From Certhia americana (taxonomy: Eukaryota > Chordata > Aves > Passeriformes > Certhiidae): a stretch of DNA of 64,000 bases. Below are positions 24,975 to 39,898 of this stretch, piece after piece. Position 1 is the stretch's first letter. Each line of letters starts with the position of its first letter. The translations under genes were made by a program, and so were the position numbers. Under the pieces are notes generated by a model that worked only from the letters and a program-made list of their open reading frames with translations, was not told the DNA's origin and made no database searches. The stretch spans positions 71,371,753 through 71,435,752 of the forward strand of contig CM031878.1 in the NCBI GenBank assembly GCA_018697195.1. Reading direction: 5' to 3'.

Positions 24975-25254
24975 CCCCCACTCCCCCAAAAAATCACACC
25001 ATCTCAAAGACCTCCAAACAAAAAACCCCAAACAAACAAAAGAAAAACCAAACCCAAAACCAAACCAAACAACCCCCCCCCCTCCAAAGAACCCCAAACA
25101 AACAAGAAAAATCCCTAAAGAAACAAGAAAACACCCCAAAACCCAACAAAAATCCCCCAAAACCAAAAAGCCAACCAACCCACCACTACTACCACCAAGA
25201 ACAAAAGTACAAAAGAAAGGAAGAAAGAAAAAAGTATCAGAACACAACCCCCCC
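24975..25254. repeat. A/C-rich low-complexity tract
   Basis: About 280 bases of the + strand are dominated by A and C, with very few G and few T: ccaaaaccaaaccaaacaac, a run of ten C near 25071-25080, and many AAACCCC or CCAACC steps. The right part drifts to purine (aaagaaaggaagaaag). It is the only explanation needed for the 144- and 151-codon frames over it, which are Pro/Lys/Gln/Asn-rich on + and Gly/Phe/Leu-rich on minus. Confidence 0.92.
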
Positions 25255-28200
25255 ATTGGTAATACCTATATAGTTTATGTCTACGCTTTTTTCTTACAAC
25301 TGAGAATGATCTTTTTTTTTCTAAGAAGAAACACTAGAATTAGGGAAAGGCTGATTGTATCACATAGGATATTCTTAGAAGAAAATTAAGAATGTACAAG
25401 ATGGCAAAATTGTTCCTACTATAGCACTGGGACTTCTAGTTATTAAGGACAAGTATTGGTCCCCAAGATGGGGTATGGTTACAGTGTTGCTGGAATCACA
25501 ATTCAGATTTTTTTCTGTGGTGAATTATAGAGGGAAAAATAAATCAATTCCATCTGAACACAATCACATCTTATTTAAAAATAATGTACTTTTATTCCAC
25601 TGAACACTTTTAAAGACATTTTGAATAATTCCAATGTAATTATGTTGCACAACTCTTATTTCTTTTGTTCCCTTTAGTATTAAGATGCAATTTTCAAGAA
25701 GATACATGAAAAATTTGTTCACCTGCTGAAATCTCAGTTCAGATTTTGCAAAACATTGAGTAAAGAATTATGAGAAGATTTCTGATATTTTCAGAATTCT
25801 GTATTTCAAGCTGTCCCTTCTCAGAGGCCTGATTTGTTTCCAGAATAATAATTCTGGTCTCTCTGCAGCTTTACCTTCTATTTGTGGCAGCTTTACTTCA
25901 ACCTTTTGCATTTCCATTGTGGTGGGTGTTGAAGACAATCCTATGTAAATCATTGCCTTTTAGAGCAGTATGGCAGTAGGCATAACAAGAATGAGAACGT
26001 GATTACCTTTTCAAAGCATTAGTCTAAGTGTCTCTAAGTGACATTTTAGAAATTTGAAGAATAATTTGTTCACATTTTTGGAATATTTTCTGGTCCTCTT
26101 GATAAAAAATACAAAAGTAAACAAATCAAGCAGCATTTTTTTCTTCAGTAAGAATTAAATAACAAAAAAAACCCAAATAAAAATCCCCAAAACCAAAACG
26201 TTGGGGAAAGAAAGAGCTTTGTTAGAAAATTGTAGGAGGAAACGGAAAAGGAAACCAAAGTAATTCAGTTATGCAGTCCTGGATTCTCTGGATATCTTCT
26301 CACAAGATCAATGAGGGACATTTGAAACTATATAGAAAATTGCATTTTATGCATTTAAAAATTGAAGGAGGAGATGTCTTTTTCCCCATACATGCTGACA
26401 AAAACCAGAGCAATATAACAGCAAAAACCAGGAAGACCATCTCACGGTCTGCTGCTCATTGATTTGATAGGTATTGCAGTGCTTTATATTTACGATCTAA
26501 CTTCAGATTTGCATTTCCTTTTCTCTCATTCCGCAAGGAGATACTGTACCATTCAGCCAAATAAATCAGTGAAGAAAAATACTGTTAAGAGCTGGTCTGA
26601 CTTATGGACTCATTCAATTCAATAATCTGGAGAGCATGATTGCTTTAAGGTCTGAAATTGAACAACAACTTAGTAAAAATTAAAAACAAAGGAATGGACT
26701 CTGGTAATTGCTTATTAAATTTTCAAGCTCCAGTGACAATAACAAGTTTAAATTGATTGCTCAATACATTTGCAATAGATGGTACTGAATGTGTAACAAA
26801 ACCACACCAGCATGGCAAAAAACTAGATGTTCTTGAATGGATAAGTATCTCAGTACTTTACTACCTCTGGAGAGTTTAGGGAATTCCATAAGGCTGACTT
26901 GAGTGGATCCCATGAAAACACACACAACTAGTGCTGGACCACACCAGCCACTGCCTCAGCTTGATGCTTCAGGGCAGAAAAATATTCTCTTTCCACATGC
27001 ACATTCTGGCTTTTTCATCCCTCCTGAAAAGCCATCCACTTCCTTGCTGCTCTCTCAGAGTCACCACGTGTTTATTTCCTTGGTGCAAACCTGAGTTCCC
27101 TCAGCTCTGTTAATTTTTTCACAGGACACTTAATTTCAGTATGGTCACACTTAATTTATGTATGGAGTTAACACCAGAAAACAACCAAACAAAAACACTT
27201 TAATGCGTGGGAGATGGGAGGGAAAGCCTGGACTATTGGGTCTTGCTAGACTGTACAGAAGGACAAAAGGAAACGGAAAAGTAAATGGGAAAAAAGGCCA
27301 GAATCAAAACTGCAGGTTTAGAAGAAAAGCCAACTGGCTTATAAATTTCACTTCTCACCTTCAGAGAGCTTTTGAAAATGCTAAAGGAATTTAAAGATGT
27401 GAGTTTAAAATAGTTTTCTGAAAAACTGTTTCTGCGAAAGATATAAGGTATTCTGAAAAAGTCATGTAACTGGAGAAAGGGGACTAGGAATACATGAGCA
27501 AGAGAGAAAGGGAAAAACAATTAAAGTACTTGAACAAAAGGGGCAAATTAGAGTTCTCACTTTCACCCTGACTTTCCACAATGCTGTAATAACACTTATC
27601 AAATACAGGTTTTACATGTTGGTAGGGAAAAGACTCTTTGCTCAAACCTATGAAGTGATACATTTTTTACTTGTCTTCCAGTGAAAACACACTGTCAAAG
27701 AGTCTGTCAACTGAACACAGGAAGATGCAGACAAAGAAGCACAGACTCAGCCAACTAAACCAATCAACAAGATGAGAGCCAACCTGTCTGTGCTGTTTCA
27801 GAAGCAGCAGTTCTACCCCTTGGAGTGTACTGCTGCTGCCCAGATTGCCTGGCAAGCCACGAGGTGAAATTACCTTCTTGCCAGCTGTCTTTAGGACTGC
27901 TTTAGATTTGAATTCAGGTACACGGCATCTAAAGTTTGTAATTTAAACATACGTTCAAGGATCACTTCAAAGTGTTCAACCTGTGAAGTTAAGTGTATGA
28001 AAACAAAATTACAGGTCATTAGAAAGAGTCCACATGTGCCAAAATCGTGCTGAAATTGTGACAAGACCCAAACAGCTGTGAGTATTTCCTTCAGAGCACA
28101 GCTCCTAAGAGCTGAGAAATATAAGTGGAGAAATAAAACAATGGAATGGATTCTAAGGATTCTTTTTTCCCTCTTTCTTTCTTTAATGATTCTTTTTTTC

Positions 28201-29774
28201 TTAACAATTGATAAGTAACACTCATTGAGGATACAGGTAGAACACCTGTTGAACAAAAAAAATTTAAAAACTGCTCAGGCAGTATGAGGTGATAAATTTC
28301 TATTTCACTTTTTTTTCTTCTGATACATGAGATTCTACTTATTAATCCCACCTTTTTTTTTTTTTTTACATCTGTATTTCAAGGAGAGAGCTATGTGGAT
28401 ATCAAATCAACATCTATAATTTACAATTAAAGACACAAATTTAATATTATTTTAATCATTAAGATAATATTACACTTTTAACATAAAAAGAACTCATTGT
28501 CTTCAGCAATTAGGGTTCATATTTGTGTCTTTTTTAAATTCTCTCTTTTATTTAATTCCGGTTCAGAGGACCATTGAGAAGATTTCTAAATTTTCCGTGC
28601 AACCTCTTTTTATCCTCCTACTAAATTTTCAAGAGTCCTTTCAAGGCAAACACAATGAGAAAATGAACGATGGATGTCAAGAAATAGGGGACAGCTGCTG
28701 AAAGATGCATTCTGATCCCCTTTCAAATTGGAGAAAAGGCTTATATGTCAAGAAATCAACTTTCTTTGCTAGAATGCATTCCTGGAGTGCTATTGCCAGC
28801 TATCATTAGAGAATGGTGTTATTAAATTATTTCTGCTTTTTATTGGCCTGTTAAGACACTCCCAACTCAGAACCCACTTGGGATTTGCTGAATTAGAAAA
28901 AGTATGAATCAGAGAACATGACAGTGCAATGCTTCCCAGCTGCTTAACAGGCAAGAGAAAGTGTATTTTTTTTTTCTTCCCTTGTTTGTGGGTGATATTT
29001 CTTCACAAAATGAGGAGAAAAAGGTATCAAGCAAAGCTAATTATACTTTTAGAAATTTCCCATCTACAATTCAAATAAGGATCTCCCTGAGAGGGATTCA
29101 GATTTTACATACTGTATGTGCTAACCTTCATCATACCAAATGGCAGCAGAAACTGAAATATTTTCCATAGCAAGTGCATTTCATACGCAAAGTTTAAAAC
29201 CACCCATACATTTATGCTAAAATAAATTATCTAATTTAAACATATGAAATCAGGCAGATTTACAAACGAGGTTTCATTTTAAATTCATACCTCCTTGTCT
29301 CTATTTCAAAAGGGATAGGAAAGCTTACAAAACAGTGAGAGATGACTAACATCCATGCAAATTACCTTAGAGGAAGAGAAAAAATTTTAAAATTGGGGTT
29401 GTTGATACAACAGACAGTAACAACTCTAGTATTTTCTGGCTCTAGTGTTTTCTCAGAAGCTTTCCTTAGCATATTGTGAATTAGAAATGTAAGAGGAACT
29501 ATTTCTGCTCACTGGAACAGTCATGAAACACAGACTGGATGTAAACAACCCCACATGGAGAGAATACAGGACAACAGACAGACAACCTGACCCTTCAATG
29601 CAAGGTACCTTGTCTCACAATGAATTCAGCACAGTCTTTATTTTTTCAGTAGAACCCACTTGTAATAGAATAATTTCTCAGCAGAAGGAAGTTGAGTACA
29701 AAATTGTGGCTTCTGAGGCTTCCATTTATGCAAACTATTTCTTTTACATGCACTTAATATATATTTATGCAATG
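25255..29774. other. AT-rich unique noncoding DNA
   Basis: No gene or mobile element is recognised. There are T-runs near 28353-28367 and an A/C-rich patch at about 26162-26200. The small open frames conflict between strands. Confidence 0.6.
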
Positions 29775-29800
29775 CACACACATACACACATACACACACA
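29775..29800. repeat. Short interrupted (CA)n
   Basis: A 26-base CA tract is interrupted twice by AT. It is too short to be notably unstable. Confidence 0.85.
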
Positions 29801-32800
29801 AAAAAGATGTTTGAACGCAGGTTTTCCCTGAACTCAATGCACTCAGAAATTGCATTTCACTTTTTTTTTTCCATATTTCACTTTTTTTTTTTCATGCTTA
29901 ATTGTCTATATTTTCATAAGCACTTTCCTCAAGACAATAGAGAAAATAATTAGTTCTACTCCCTAATATGGGCAATTAAATATTATTTGGGGTTTTGGTG
30001 ATAAACCCATATGCCAATGTAAAAGGCACAACATAAAGGGTAAATTGAATATGTGAATAACAAGGAGTATGCAAAATGTCTTTGATAAGCAGAAACATTG
30101 ATATCAGAAAATAAGTACAGCTTATGGATAAAACTTTCATATTAGAGCAATAACCAGAATCCAAATACTGGCTCTACCCTTGTTTCACTTGCAGCTTAAT
30201 ATGGAAATGATGATATCTCTGCCTTAGTGCCTTATTTTGGACTGGGAGGGCTATTGGAGTAACCACACACATCCTCTCTGCTTGGAGTACTTGGGCTCCT
30301 GTTGCAGTGTGATCACAGACTGTACGTGTTGGGCTCTCTGTGGAATATCTAAAGCTAGAGGTGGACCCCACCTCTGTACAATCCAAGGAATCTGATCTGA
30401 GCTGGGCAAATTGCAGTCTCCATGGGGAGGTCCCCAATACCATGCATCCCCATATTATTGCCGTTTCTATTGCCTTCTGGTGAAGTACATCTTGAGCAAA
30501 CTCTGCAGTGCATACATGCTTTTTTTTTGGTGATCTTTTATTTTGGAGTGGATAATATAATTTAGAAAAATTTAATTTCTGACCTAAAATTAAAACTCTC
30601 TAAGCAGAAGTTTTGTCCTAAAAAGAAACCAAGAGACTTTAATTCACTTTTTCAAACAAAAGCAAGATGTCATTTCCTAAAGAAAAATTTCTGATTCAAT
30701 ATTTTTTTCTGTCGTCCCTTTTATATTTACCAGAAGCTTCCAAATGTCACTAGCCTCTAAAATTATGGATTTTTAACCATCTGCATACAGCCTTGCTGCT
30801 GAGACACTTACTACTTGCAATTTAATTGAGATTACTGTGTCAAAGGACTTTCCTTCAAAAATGGACATTTTTGGAAAAATTGCTTTCTGTCAATATTTGA
30901 ACGTTCGTTAAAGAAATATTAAAAATCAGCAGAAAAAAATTCATTATTTGTTTTTTTATATCTTTCTCAAGGAGAAACTTCAGCAGGAATCCAATTATGT
31001 TTTATCATCTGTATTACACACATAAATTTATTCCATTTAAACAATTAAGTTTTAAGCTGAATGTCTAGAAAGGTCTTTGTTTTTTCTGTTGTCACACAGC
31101 AGTATAGCCATCTGTTTGAATTTTCTACCCATAACTTGTACTCTAATAAGGCCACAGTATCTTTTCTAGTCATTGTTTTACTGAATACTATATCACCAAA
31201 CAAATCACATTTAAAATGATACCATCTTCTCAGTGTTTTAATTCAACTTAGTGGCTCTGGGTGTAAGCTGCTTCTATCTCCTATAAGAGATAAGCAGATG
31301 CTATCTGTTACCCTTATTTAATGTTCTTTCTGACTTCAAAGAGCAGTAAAATGGGACTGCAAGCTGCTGGAAGATCCAGCTGGAATCATGGTCACTCTTC
31401 AAGTCATTGTCTGCTGGAAACTTGAGTAATTATTGCCACCATCCTCTGGTAATGGCTTGCTGCAAACTAGTAGGCTGCAGTTTGTTTTCCACTGACCCAC
31501 CATAGAAGACACAACTATTTATATAGCACATACTGGATCATGCAAAACCTCAGATGCTACATTGCACATTCTCAAACAACTTTATGCTTACCATCACCTC
31601 CCAGCTCGATCCCCTCTCAATTCAAATTTTCCTCTCTCAAAGCACATCAGAATCTTCAAAGGTAACCACAGCTTCCTGGCTTTCACAATCTTTAAAAAAT
31701 AGTACTGATCCGTGTTATAAATTGTGTGTGTGCCTTTATGTCTTGACCACCTTTGGAAAGGGTGATAATTATGTTTGTATCTGTGGTTAAATATGAGGAA
31801 GCAAATTTCATATTCCATATGGGATCCCATGAGCCATACAACTGGAAAGACAACAGAGATACATCTGGCTGCAGCTAAACTCTGAGTACAACTGTTTAGA
31901 GCTTTAACTCTCAAAAGTTTCTATGAGAAAAAACAGGAATAGATGAAAAAAAAGAAAACAAAAAACCTTTACTTTCAAATGTGTTACTTTTCACAATTTG
32001 GATTCATATCATTTGCTGTTTAAGTACACAAAAACTCCCCATATGACATTTTCAGAACTATTTTCTGTGGAAAACCCTCTTTCACATCATGTAAATGCAA
32101 CACTGTATGAGAAGCTTTTGATAACTTGCTGTGAACTGCATTACCTTTACAAGAAACAGGTGAAAGTGACTTTTTAAAGCAGCAACAGAGTAAGACAATG
32201 TAAGCAGAAGTCTGCTTCTGCTTACCACGTACCATGCAAGAAGCAACCCTTGAGAACAAAATAAATATTAATAGTGTTAGCTTAGATTCTGGTTGAGAGC
32301 ATTCCCTTCCTATCATCCCTTAGGGATGAAACATGACACACTACCTTTGCTGGCACTAGAGTAATCAAGTTAGTTATGGCCACTATTGTTATTGGCAATT
32401 TATCCAGCTGGAGGAAATAAAAAAAAAACAAAAACAGAAAGTCAAGACAGTTGTTCAAATTTGGGGTCCTTTTGATAAAATATACAAAATTAAAATTAAT
32501 GTTAACAAAGAGTACAAAGTTGGAAGTCCATGTCTTTACTAATGTGATTGTATTTAACTAACAATTGAGATACTGTCAAAACATGAGACAGCTTTGATTT
32601 GTAAACAGGTATAATATGAACAGAGATTAATAAACTCACTGCAATTTAGTTTCACTTTTCTAAACAGAATTGTCTATGACAATGCCTTCTGCAATTAAAA
32701 GAAAATATGAGGGGGAAACTTTTAACATTTTATATATTAATGATGAAGTGGAAGTACAGTATTCCTCTTTGCTTTTCATGTCATGAGTAGTTGTAACAGT

Positions 32801-34799
32801 AATAATGGCCAAGTTAGTTTGTGTGTTACAACACAAGAAATGCCTAATTCAACCTTTCCACGGCATGTTGAAATTACGTGTTTTACTTTATTGCCATCAG
32901 AAAATAGTGCTTAAACTCTAGGGTGAAGCTAAAACCACCTTATACCACTGGTGACCCCTCTGACAAATCAGTTTCAGGCTTGACATGATAAGTTACACTG
33001 CAGAAAGCAGAATGCTCTATATCATGTTGTACTTTGCAACTGAAAAGACTCATTTCTGTTTCCTAATGGTGTTATGTAAATCCAAAGGAAATGCAGCATG
33101 CAGGGTGACATCACAGTATGTAGAAAGAAAGGTTGATCACAACATTAAATTAAATCATGGCAAGTATAAAAAACAAGCTGCTGAAACCTATAAAAAAATC
33201 TTTTTTATACTGCATTAAACAGATGCCACTTCTATTTTTAAAAAGCAATAAAATGATCTGAAGAGAACATTACAAGAAAAAAAAAAGTAAATATATTAGT
33301 CTTTGTGAGTTGATTAGAAATAAAAATTATTTTTTCCTGATGATTTCTTCTTTAATAATAATTTTCTGTCTGTGATCTGTAATGACTGTAGATCAGACTA
33401 CAGTCCACAAATTCTGCTGATTTTGGAACCAGTCATCCATAAACGGGTTTTGAAATAATATGCATTAAATTAAGTTGCATAAAGTCACAATATGTCTTGA
33501 TGTGACAGCAGAATATGACCTTAAAATTTTAAATGTTTTTATATCATTTTCAAACTCTGTCTTAACTCAGTAATTTTAACAATGTATTTTCTTTTCTACA
33601 GCTTTTTATTGCTATAACTAACAAGATAATTCAGAAGACCCAACTCTATTAAAAGGGGGGGGGAAGACATTACTGATATTTTTTAATGTCCTTCGTTTAT
33701 TTTTAGTACTGTGATACAAAGTAGTCACCTTTTTGCTACTGACTACAGTCTTTACCATTTTCATATTAGCTGCATTACTTTGTCACAGCCACTGGACCAT
33801 ACCTGTTAAAGCCTAGGTCACAGAACTAAGACATCCATGTATGGCCTCTTCTTTTCCATATAAAACAGATTGTTTTAAAAGTGTTCAAATTTTTAACTGA
33901 AATTACTGGTTTATAATACAGAATTTTAAAATTCTGCTACCTTAATAAAATCTTGTGAACTGTTGTTACTGTCATACTGGGGATAAAGTACCTCTCCCCT
34001 CTGTTCTCTTACCCACGAATTTCATGATAATACATGGTTAGTAAAGCAACTCTGGGATACATTCAAATATCCTGAATGCAGAGAGCAGTGTGTAGTGTGA
34101 GTTTGTAAACTATAACACCATATAAGCGCAGGTTTTCCTGCAATCAGCATTTGATAATAAACCCACCACCTCCTTTGGTTTATTTCATACCGTATTGCTA
34201 AGGATAGGTTCTACCAAATAATTCAAAGCCTGCAGATTATGCATGAAATTGCTACTGAGAATATTTGCATATCATGTTATTTTAATTACATGATACTATT
34301 GATTTAATTAAGTGGGACCATGTTAATGATCACTTTCACAAATCAGCTAGACATGTCATAATTGATTGCAATGAATATAAACTCCAAACTCCCACTCTGG
34401 AGAGTCTTACAAGCCTCTGATGCAGTTCTTTGTAAGCATGTTTAATGACACAGTTTAAAGTACCAAAACTTTCTACTAAAGTGAAAGTGTTTAAAAGGCC
34501 TTGAGAAAGAAATGATAAGTTTGAAAAAGCATAAATAATAAAATTCATTCATGAATTTAAAAATGAGCATAAATTTGAGATGATTCTCATGATTATGTTA
34601 TGGTATCTTTAGAAGGAACAAAGAGCCAGATATATTTTGAGTTTCCCCTTTTCTTAATTCAATCATGTGATAACTTCAATAACAAACATATGTCGGATTT
34701 TCCTCATCTATTTCCAGTTCATTGCTGCATCAAATACTGTAATTACTAATGAACACTCTCAGTGGCAACCTGAGGGAATTATACCACAATCTTTTTTAT
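29801..34799. other. AT-rich unique noncoding DNA
   Basis: No gene is recognised. The minus frame at 30443-30174 (89 codons) lies in a slightly GC-raised patch but shows no domain. A nine-G run lies at 33655-33663. Confidence 0.6.
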
Positions 34800-37700
34800 C
34801 TGAAAGCTCTGACTTTTGCTTGCAAAACTTAATGTTTTCTTAATGTAACAGGCCTCAGTGAGGAGCACCTAAGCTCGGATGATTAAGGAGCAGGCTTGTG
34901 ACACAGAATAAGGTTCTCTAAGCACGCAGGATCCCAGAAGACACGACCTCCACAAGACACAGTCTCGGAGAATCATGTTGAGCACAGAAATGCATCTCCT
35001 AGGGAGAGGAGTTATCAGAGAGAAGGGATGCTCCCCAGCTTAGCAGTGACTGTAAGAGGAACAAGTGCTGACATCACCTCCTGTATTTTTACGTTTTGAA
35101 GGGCTTCTTGGGTAACTTGCTCTCTCTAAATCATTTGATTAATGAAGCTAAATAACCCAAATAGGTAGGTCTCAAGAATGGCAGCATATCTGGAATGGCA
35201 GAACTTGATCATAACCATCTCTATCATGTTCCTTGATTAGTTTTGTTAGCTTCTCTACCCTGTGTTCTGGCTTTTTTTCGCTTATTTCATAGCTATTGTA
35301 AGTCCCTTGTGGATAGCTCAAAATATGAAGGTGCAAAGTACAATTGTGTAGCCTCCACTGGGGGATCAAGTAACCATCTAGGTTAAAATTTGCAAAGCTG
35401 ATCATTGTGTCACTTCATGTCGTATTTGAATCTAGCCACAAAGGAAGCACTGTTGGATTTGCTATGATTTCTGTTTGTATGTGAGTAGCTGTACTGGAAG
35501 GATTTTCTGATAATTTTGCAAAGCAGAGCAAATTTGCTCCTTATATAACAGTCAGAAAATCTATGATTTTTATGACACAACTAGTCAGACAAGACAGAAA
35601 AATGGAACCATCACTTCCCTGCCTATCAACTGTCCTTTACCAGTTGTACAAATTACTGATAAATCAGCACTTAAAAAAGCACATGCTCACACACCCACTT
35701 CATCGGCAATCAAAGAAATTATGGAGTCCCCCTAGTTACACATGGTATGGGACCTAGCAGGAAAAAAATATTCAAAAAATTTGATAATGCCATAAACTTT
35801 ACAAAGATTCATCTTTCATAGAACTGCAAATCAAAACCTAATCAGTTCAAAACTTTTTGATAGCTGCCAATTTCATGTCTATGTTGCCGCACTTTTGTTG
35901 CTGGATGTGCTGTCTGTGAACCAACAATATAGATATTAAGTACATGCATAAACATATTAAGATTTTAAGTATTGGAAAAATTAATGTGTCTATTCTGATG
36001 GTAAACAATATCTTGTATTTAAAAGGACCTTGCAAAAAGGGATTTTGTTTTCCCCAGGAAGTGAAATTAGCTATACATTTCACAGATGACTAAGATTTTA
36101 TTTCCTACCCTCCTCTTTATTAAGGCCCCAGGGGGATTTTCACTTCACCTTCCAAATCATTACCAATTTAATATCTTGTTTTGCTCTGTAATCAAATATT
36201 TCTATGTAGAAAAAAAACCTTTCAAAACATCAAGCTTATGGACTTTTCCATGTCCTACACAGTTTAAGGTGCTGATGTGTATTCTATTATGTGTGATACA
36301 TCTTTTAAAATCCCTGAACTTCCTCTGTCTGTAAAAGTGCTTAAGAAATATTCAACTCTTCTTTAAAAGACTTTATATTTATGTTGGAAGCAATGGTAGG
36401 AGCATCTGTAATTGTCACTTCGGAAAATTACATGTAGACTTTTAAATACAACAAAACCATGTAAGTCCAAATATGGCTAAAAGAAGGTAAAAAACATGAA
36501 GAAAGTGATTGTGACCAAGATCTTACTGATCTTTGTGCTCTTTTACTATCTGACACTTATGTCTGAGGACAGTATCTTACTGCACGGTACTGTCATGGAA
36601 GACAATTGTAAATCTTCTGCCTTTGATAAAATTTGTTTCTTTCATCTTGCCTAAAGTTAGACATCATTCTCTGCTATGAAGAAGAATTTACTCAAGCATA
36701 GTTGAAAGCCACATCTAATTACCTGGAATATAAATGAAATTAGAAGATAATGGTCAACAACAACAACAATAAAATGGCTTTATTTCACTGTAAAACATAA
36801 TGTTACAGGGTCAGAGCAAGGATTTGCAAAGGGTTATTAATATAACAACACTTCAACAAAACCTGATCTCTCTTTTGAGGCATCACGACAGACATCTCAG
36901 ATTTGTTTACGTTCAATTAGACTAAAGATATTTCACAAGCTGGTAAAGGTTTTGCATCATTTTTCTTTTCTCTGGGGATAGTATTTCAGAATACCGGGAA
37001 AAGTTTTCACTGTTTCTTGTGAGGGGCCTGATGAAAAGTTTTGCCTTATAGAAAACAGAGTTTGTGAATACACAGATTGGATTTTGCACTGTGGTGTTCT
37101 TGGGGAACATATCTCTGTAGCAGTCTTTATCTCAGTCTCAGTTAAAATAATCCACTGTCTGTTGTCTTGTCATAAAAATGTATACTTTAATATTTTTTCA
37201 CACAGATTATTTCACTGATTCCTCTCAAGTGGAGAATTTTTCTATAATACATTTCTAGTATGAGACTTTCAATAATATTGTTTCAAATTGAATAATAATG
37301 CACTGACACCAAGACTATTTTTTTTTAAAATACAACAGAATGTCCAACACTTGGTTGACATAAAACATCATTACTCTCTTCTGATTATTTTGATGTGTCT
37401 TGGAAGAGAATTCTATATCATCATGCAGATAGAGGTAGCCCTTTTTACCAGGCTAAATGTCATGTAGCACTTTGCATTTGAAATTCACTTGTTGGAACAA
37501 TCATCTAAGCCTAAATTATAGGGAAACTAAAACCAGAACTTCAAATGTAAACTAGCTGAAATACTGATTATTAAATAGTTCTACCCTTTCTGTGATATCA
37601 GAGAGGAGGTATTCAAATATTCCACAAAGAGGGGAGAAAATTACAGGTCCCTACCACTGTGGGGATTTTAGCTGATGGACTAGATTCTGTTGTTCATGCA

Positions 37701-39864
37701 GAGTAACACATAAAAGGATTTGTATTGATTTTGATAAGGCTTGATGTAGATAGAACACTGTGAATAGTGGTCAGGGACTTCAGCAAAAAATAAGCAAATA
37801 TGCAACAATATAACTGGCATATACAGTAAGAGTTGAAAATGTTAATAGCATATCACAGAAAAATACGTGCAATGGTGAAATTTCCTAAATCCTGTTGGAG
37901 ATTATTAAAAAAAAAAAAAAAAGAAGATGTTACACAGAGGTAATTCAATTGCATTACAATCCATGGGAAGGATTTGCAGTGTAAGTGAGGACAATTCTCT
38001 CAGCTGGCAGAGGTGCTTGGTGATAAAACACCTTTCCATATTGGAGGAGATGTAGCAATGCAATTAAATGAGGCACAGTAAATGTCATATTCCAATTTCA
38101 TTACCAAAGTTGGATAAAAAGCTGTTGTTTTCTTAAGAATGTGTTCTGTAGACTCTGATGAACATAATTTGTGAAGTCTTAAAGTATCACCAGCTTCAGT
38201 CATCACTGTACTCTTCTGCTGGGTGCTGCTACAATTCTAGTCAAGTAGCCAAAGGAGAAAACAGTGGGTTTTTTTCAACCTTTGCAGTGTTGGGTGCCCT
38301 GGAAGGGCTGTGTTTCAGACTCCTCCAGGAGGATCTGTTAGAGACTCTGTTTTTCTTTTTTTTCTGACATTCTGCTCAACAGGCCAGTAAACCGTATATG
38401 TTTCCACTTACCCTCTGCTTTTCAGGCTAGGAAACCACAACTGAACATTTTGACCACTGGCTCCATAGACTGCAAAATAAAGAATCCAATAAAGAACAAA
38501 ACAACCCAATGTCAATTTATATTTGCAATGGAAAAAAAAGTAATCTCATTAATGATCTTTGGTTCTCATCACTTTAACATGTTATTGACCTTCACCAGAC
38601 AACCCCAAGGATGCAGAATCATACATTCAAAAAGAGCTTATAAGTATGAAACTGAGAAAATATACTTGATTTCTATCAAATACAGGACAAAATGCAAAAT
38701 GGCTGTTTCATTAGAAAAAGATAGGATGTAAATAGGAAAAATGACTGTATGGGGAACAGTCCAGTTGTGTGGTGTGACCTTCCCTGAGGTTTGACATATT
38801 TGTGAACAATCTCTATTATAAAACCAGCTGTCTTCTATAATATGAAAAAGTGTTTTCTTAGCTAAAAAAAAAAAAAATCCTGTATTGTACTCAAACCTCT
38901 TCTATATCCCATAACACATTGCCCTGTAATATTTCAAAGCTAGAATGCACCATTCAGAGTTGTGCTTTGCTCTATTAAATTGAAGAAGTTTATGGAAGAC
39001 TGGGACATTTGTTTATTTCTCCTTGCATTCTAACCCCTTTCTGTCCTCTATGATGAAATTATGTTTTTGGAAATTTCCCAATAACAATGAAATTGTTAAT
39101 GTAGAATTATTGCATTTGAGAATACTATTGTTGTCTTCTATAGCTAATCTTGAGAAGCCTGATATTTTGAATGATAAGCTCAAACGCATTAAAGCTTAAA
39201 GAATCCACTGAAGAGTGAAATTATTCCATTTAATATTCCTAAAGTATCTTTAAAATATGTTCTTTATCAGAAAGATTCATATCAAAGCATTCTCAGTGAA
39301 ATTTTCCATTCTCCCTTAAAATACTTCTTTTTGCTGTTAGACCAATATTTGTTTGGATTGGTTTCTAACAGTATTATTGAAAATTCTAGGATAGCATGCA
39401 TACACACTAGTCACATCATTTCCCTCATCTCTCTCTTTTCCCTGAGGAAAGAATAACTGATGGTGACATTTTTTCTACAGTCATAAAATTCATATATTGA
39501 AGCATCATAAAGGAAATATGACTATATATCCTCTGCCCTCTACTGGATAGCATCACAAGTATGCTTCTACATGGTACAGCCAAATTCAGAAGTTGCCAAA
39601 CAGGCACCTTTCAACTGGCAAATCATCTTCCCTTTCCAGCATACATGGGAAAATAATTCTCTTTTTACTCCACAGTCCTTGTTCTGGATAGGTTTCTTAA
39701 TCTTATCCATGTCCACAGTGAACCCACAAGTTTACTTAATGTAGTTCAGTAGCAGATTATGGCTGCATTTCAGAAATAAAAGAAAAAAACAGACTGACAC
39801 ACCCACAATGATTCAAATGCCAACTAAAAGTTACAATTTGTCCCTCAAAGAACGTGAGGCCAAT

Positions 39865-39866
<2 letters not shown>
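34800..39866. other. AT-rich unique noncoding DNA
   Basis: No gene is recognised. A patch at 34850-35060 is less AT-rich than its flanks but shows no repeat or coding motif that I know. A short (CAA)5 lies at 36755-36769, and A-runs lie at about 37905-37921 and 38861-38876. Confidence 0.6.

Positions 39867-39895
<29 letters not shown>
39867..39895. repeat. Poly(A) run of 29
   Basis: Twenty-nine consecutive A are followed by gctgaattcattg. No recognisable retrocopy or SINE body lies to the left, and no flanking duplication was found, so it is listed as simple sequence. Confidence 0.95.

Positions 39896-39898
<3 letters not shown>

Noticed and set aside
24801..25273. 151- and 144-codon frames on opposite strands
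   Set aside because: Low-complexity A/C sequence lacks stop codons by composition; the predicted proteins are simple-sequence products.
34850..35060. Less AT-rich patch as a possible RNA gene or tRNA-derived element
   Set aside because: No cloverleaf, A/B box pair or tail could be seen.
39867..39895. Poly(A) tail of a processed pseudogene or SINE
   Set aside because: No recognisable body to the left and no flanking target duplication; a plain A-run is enough.
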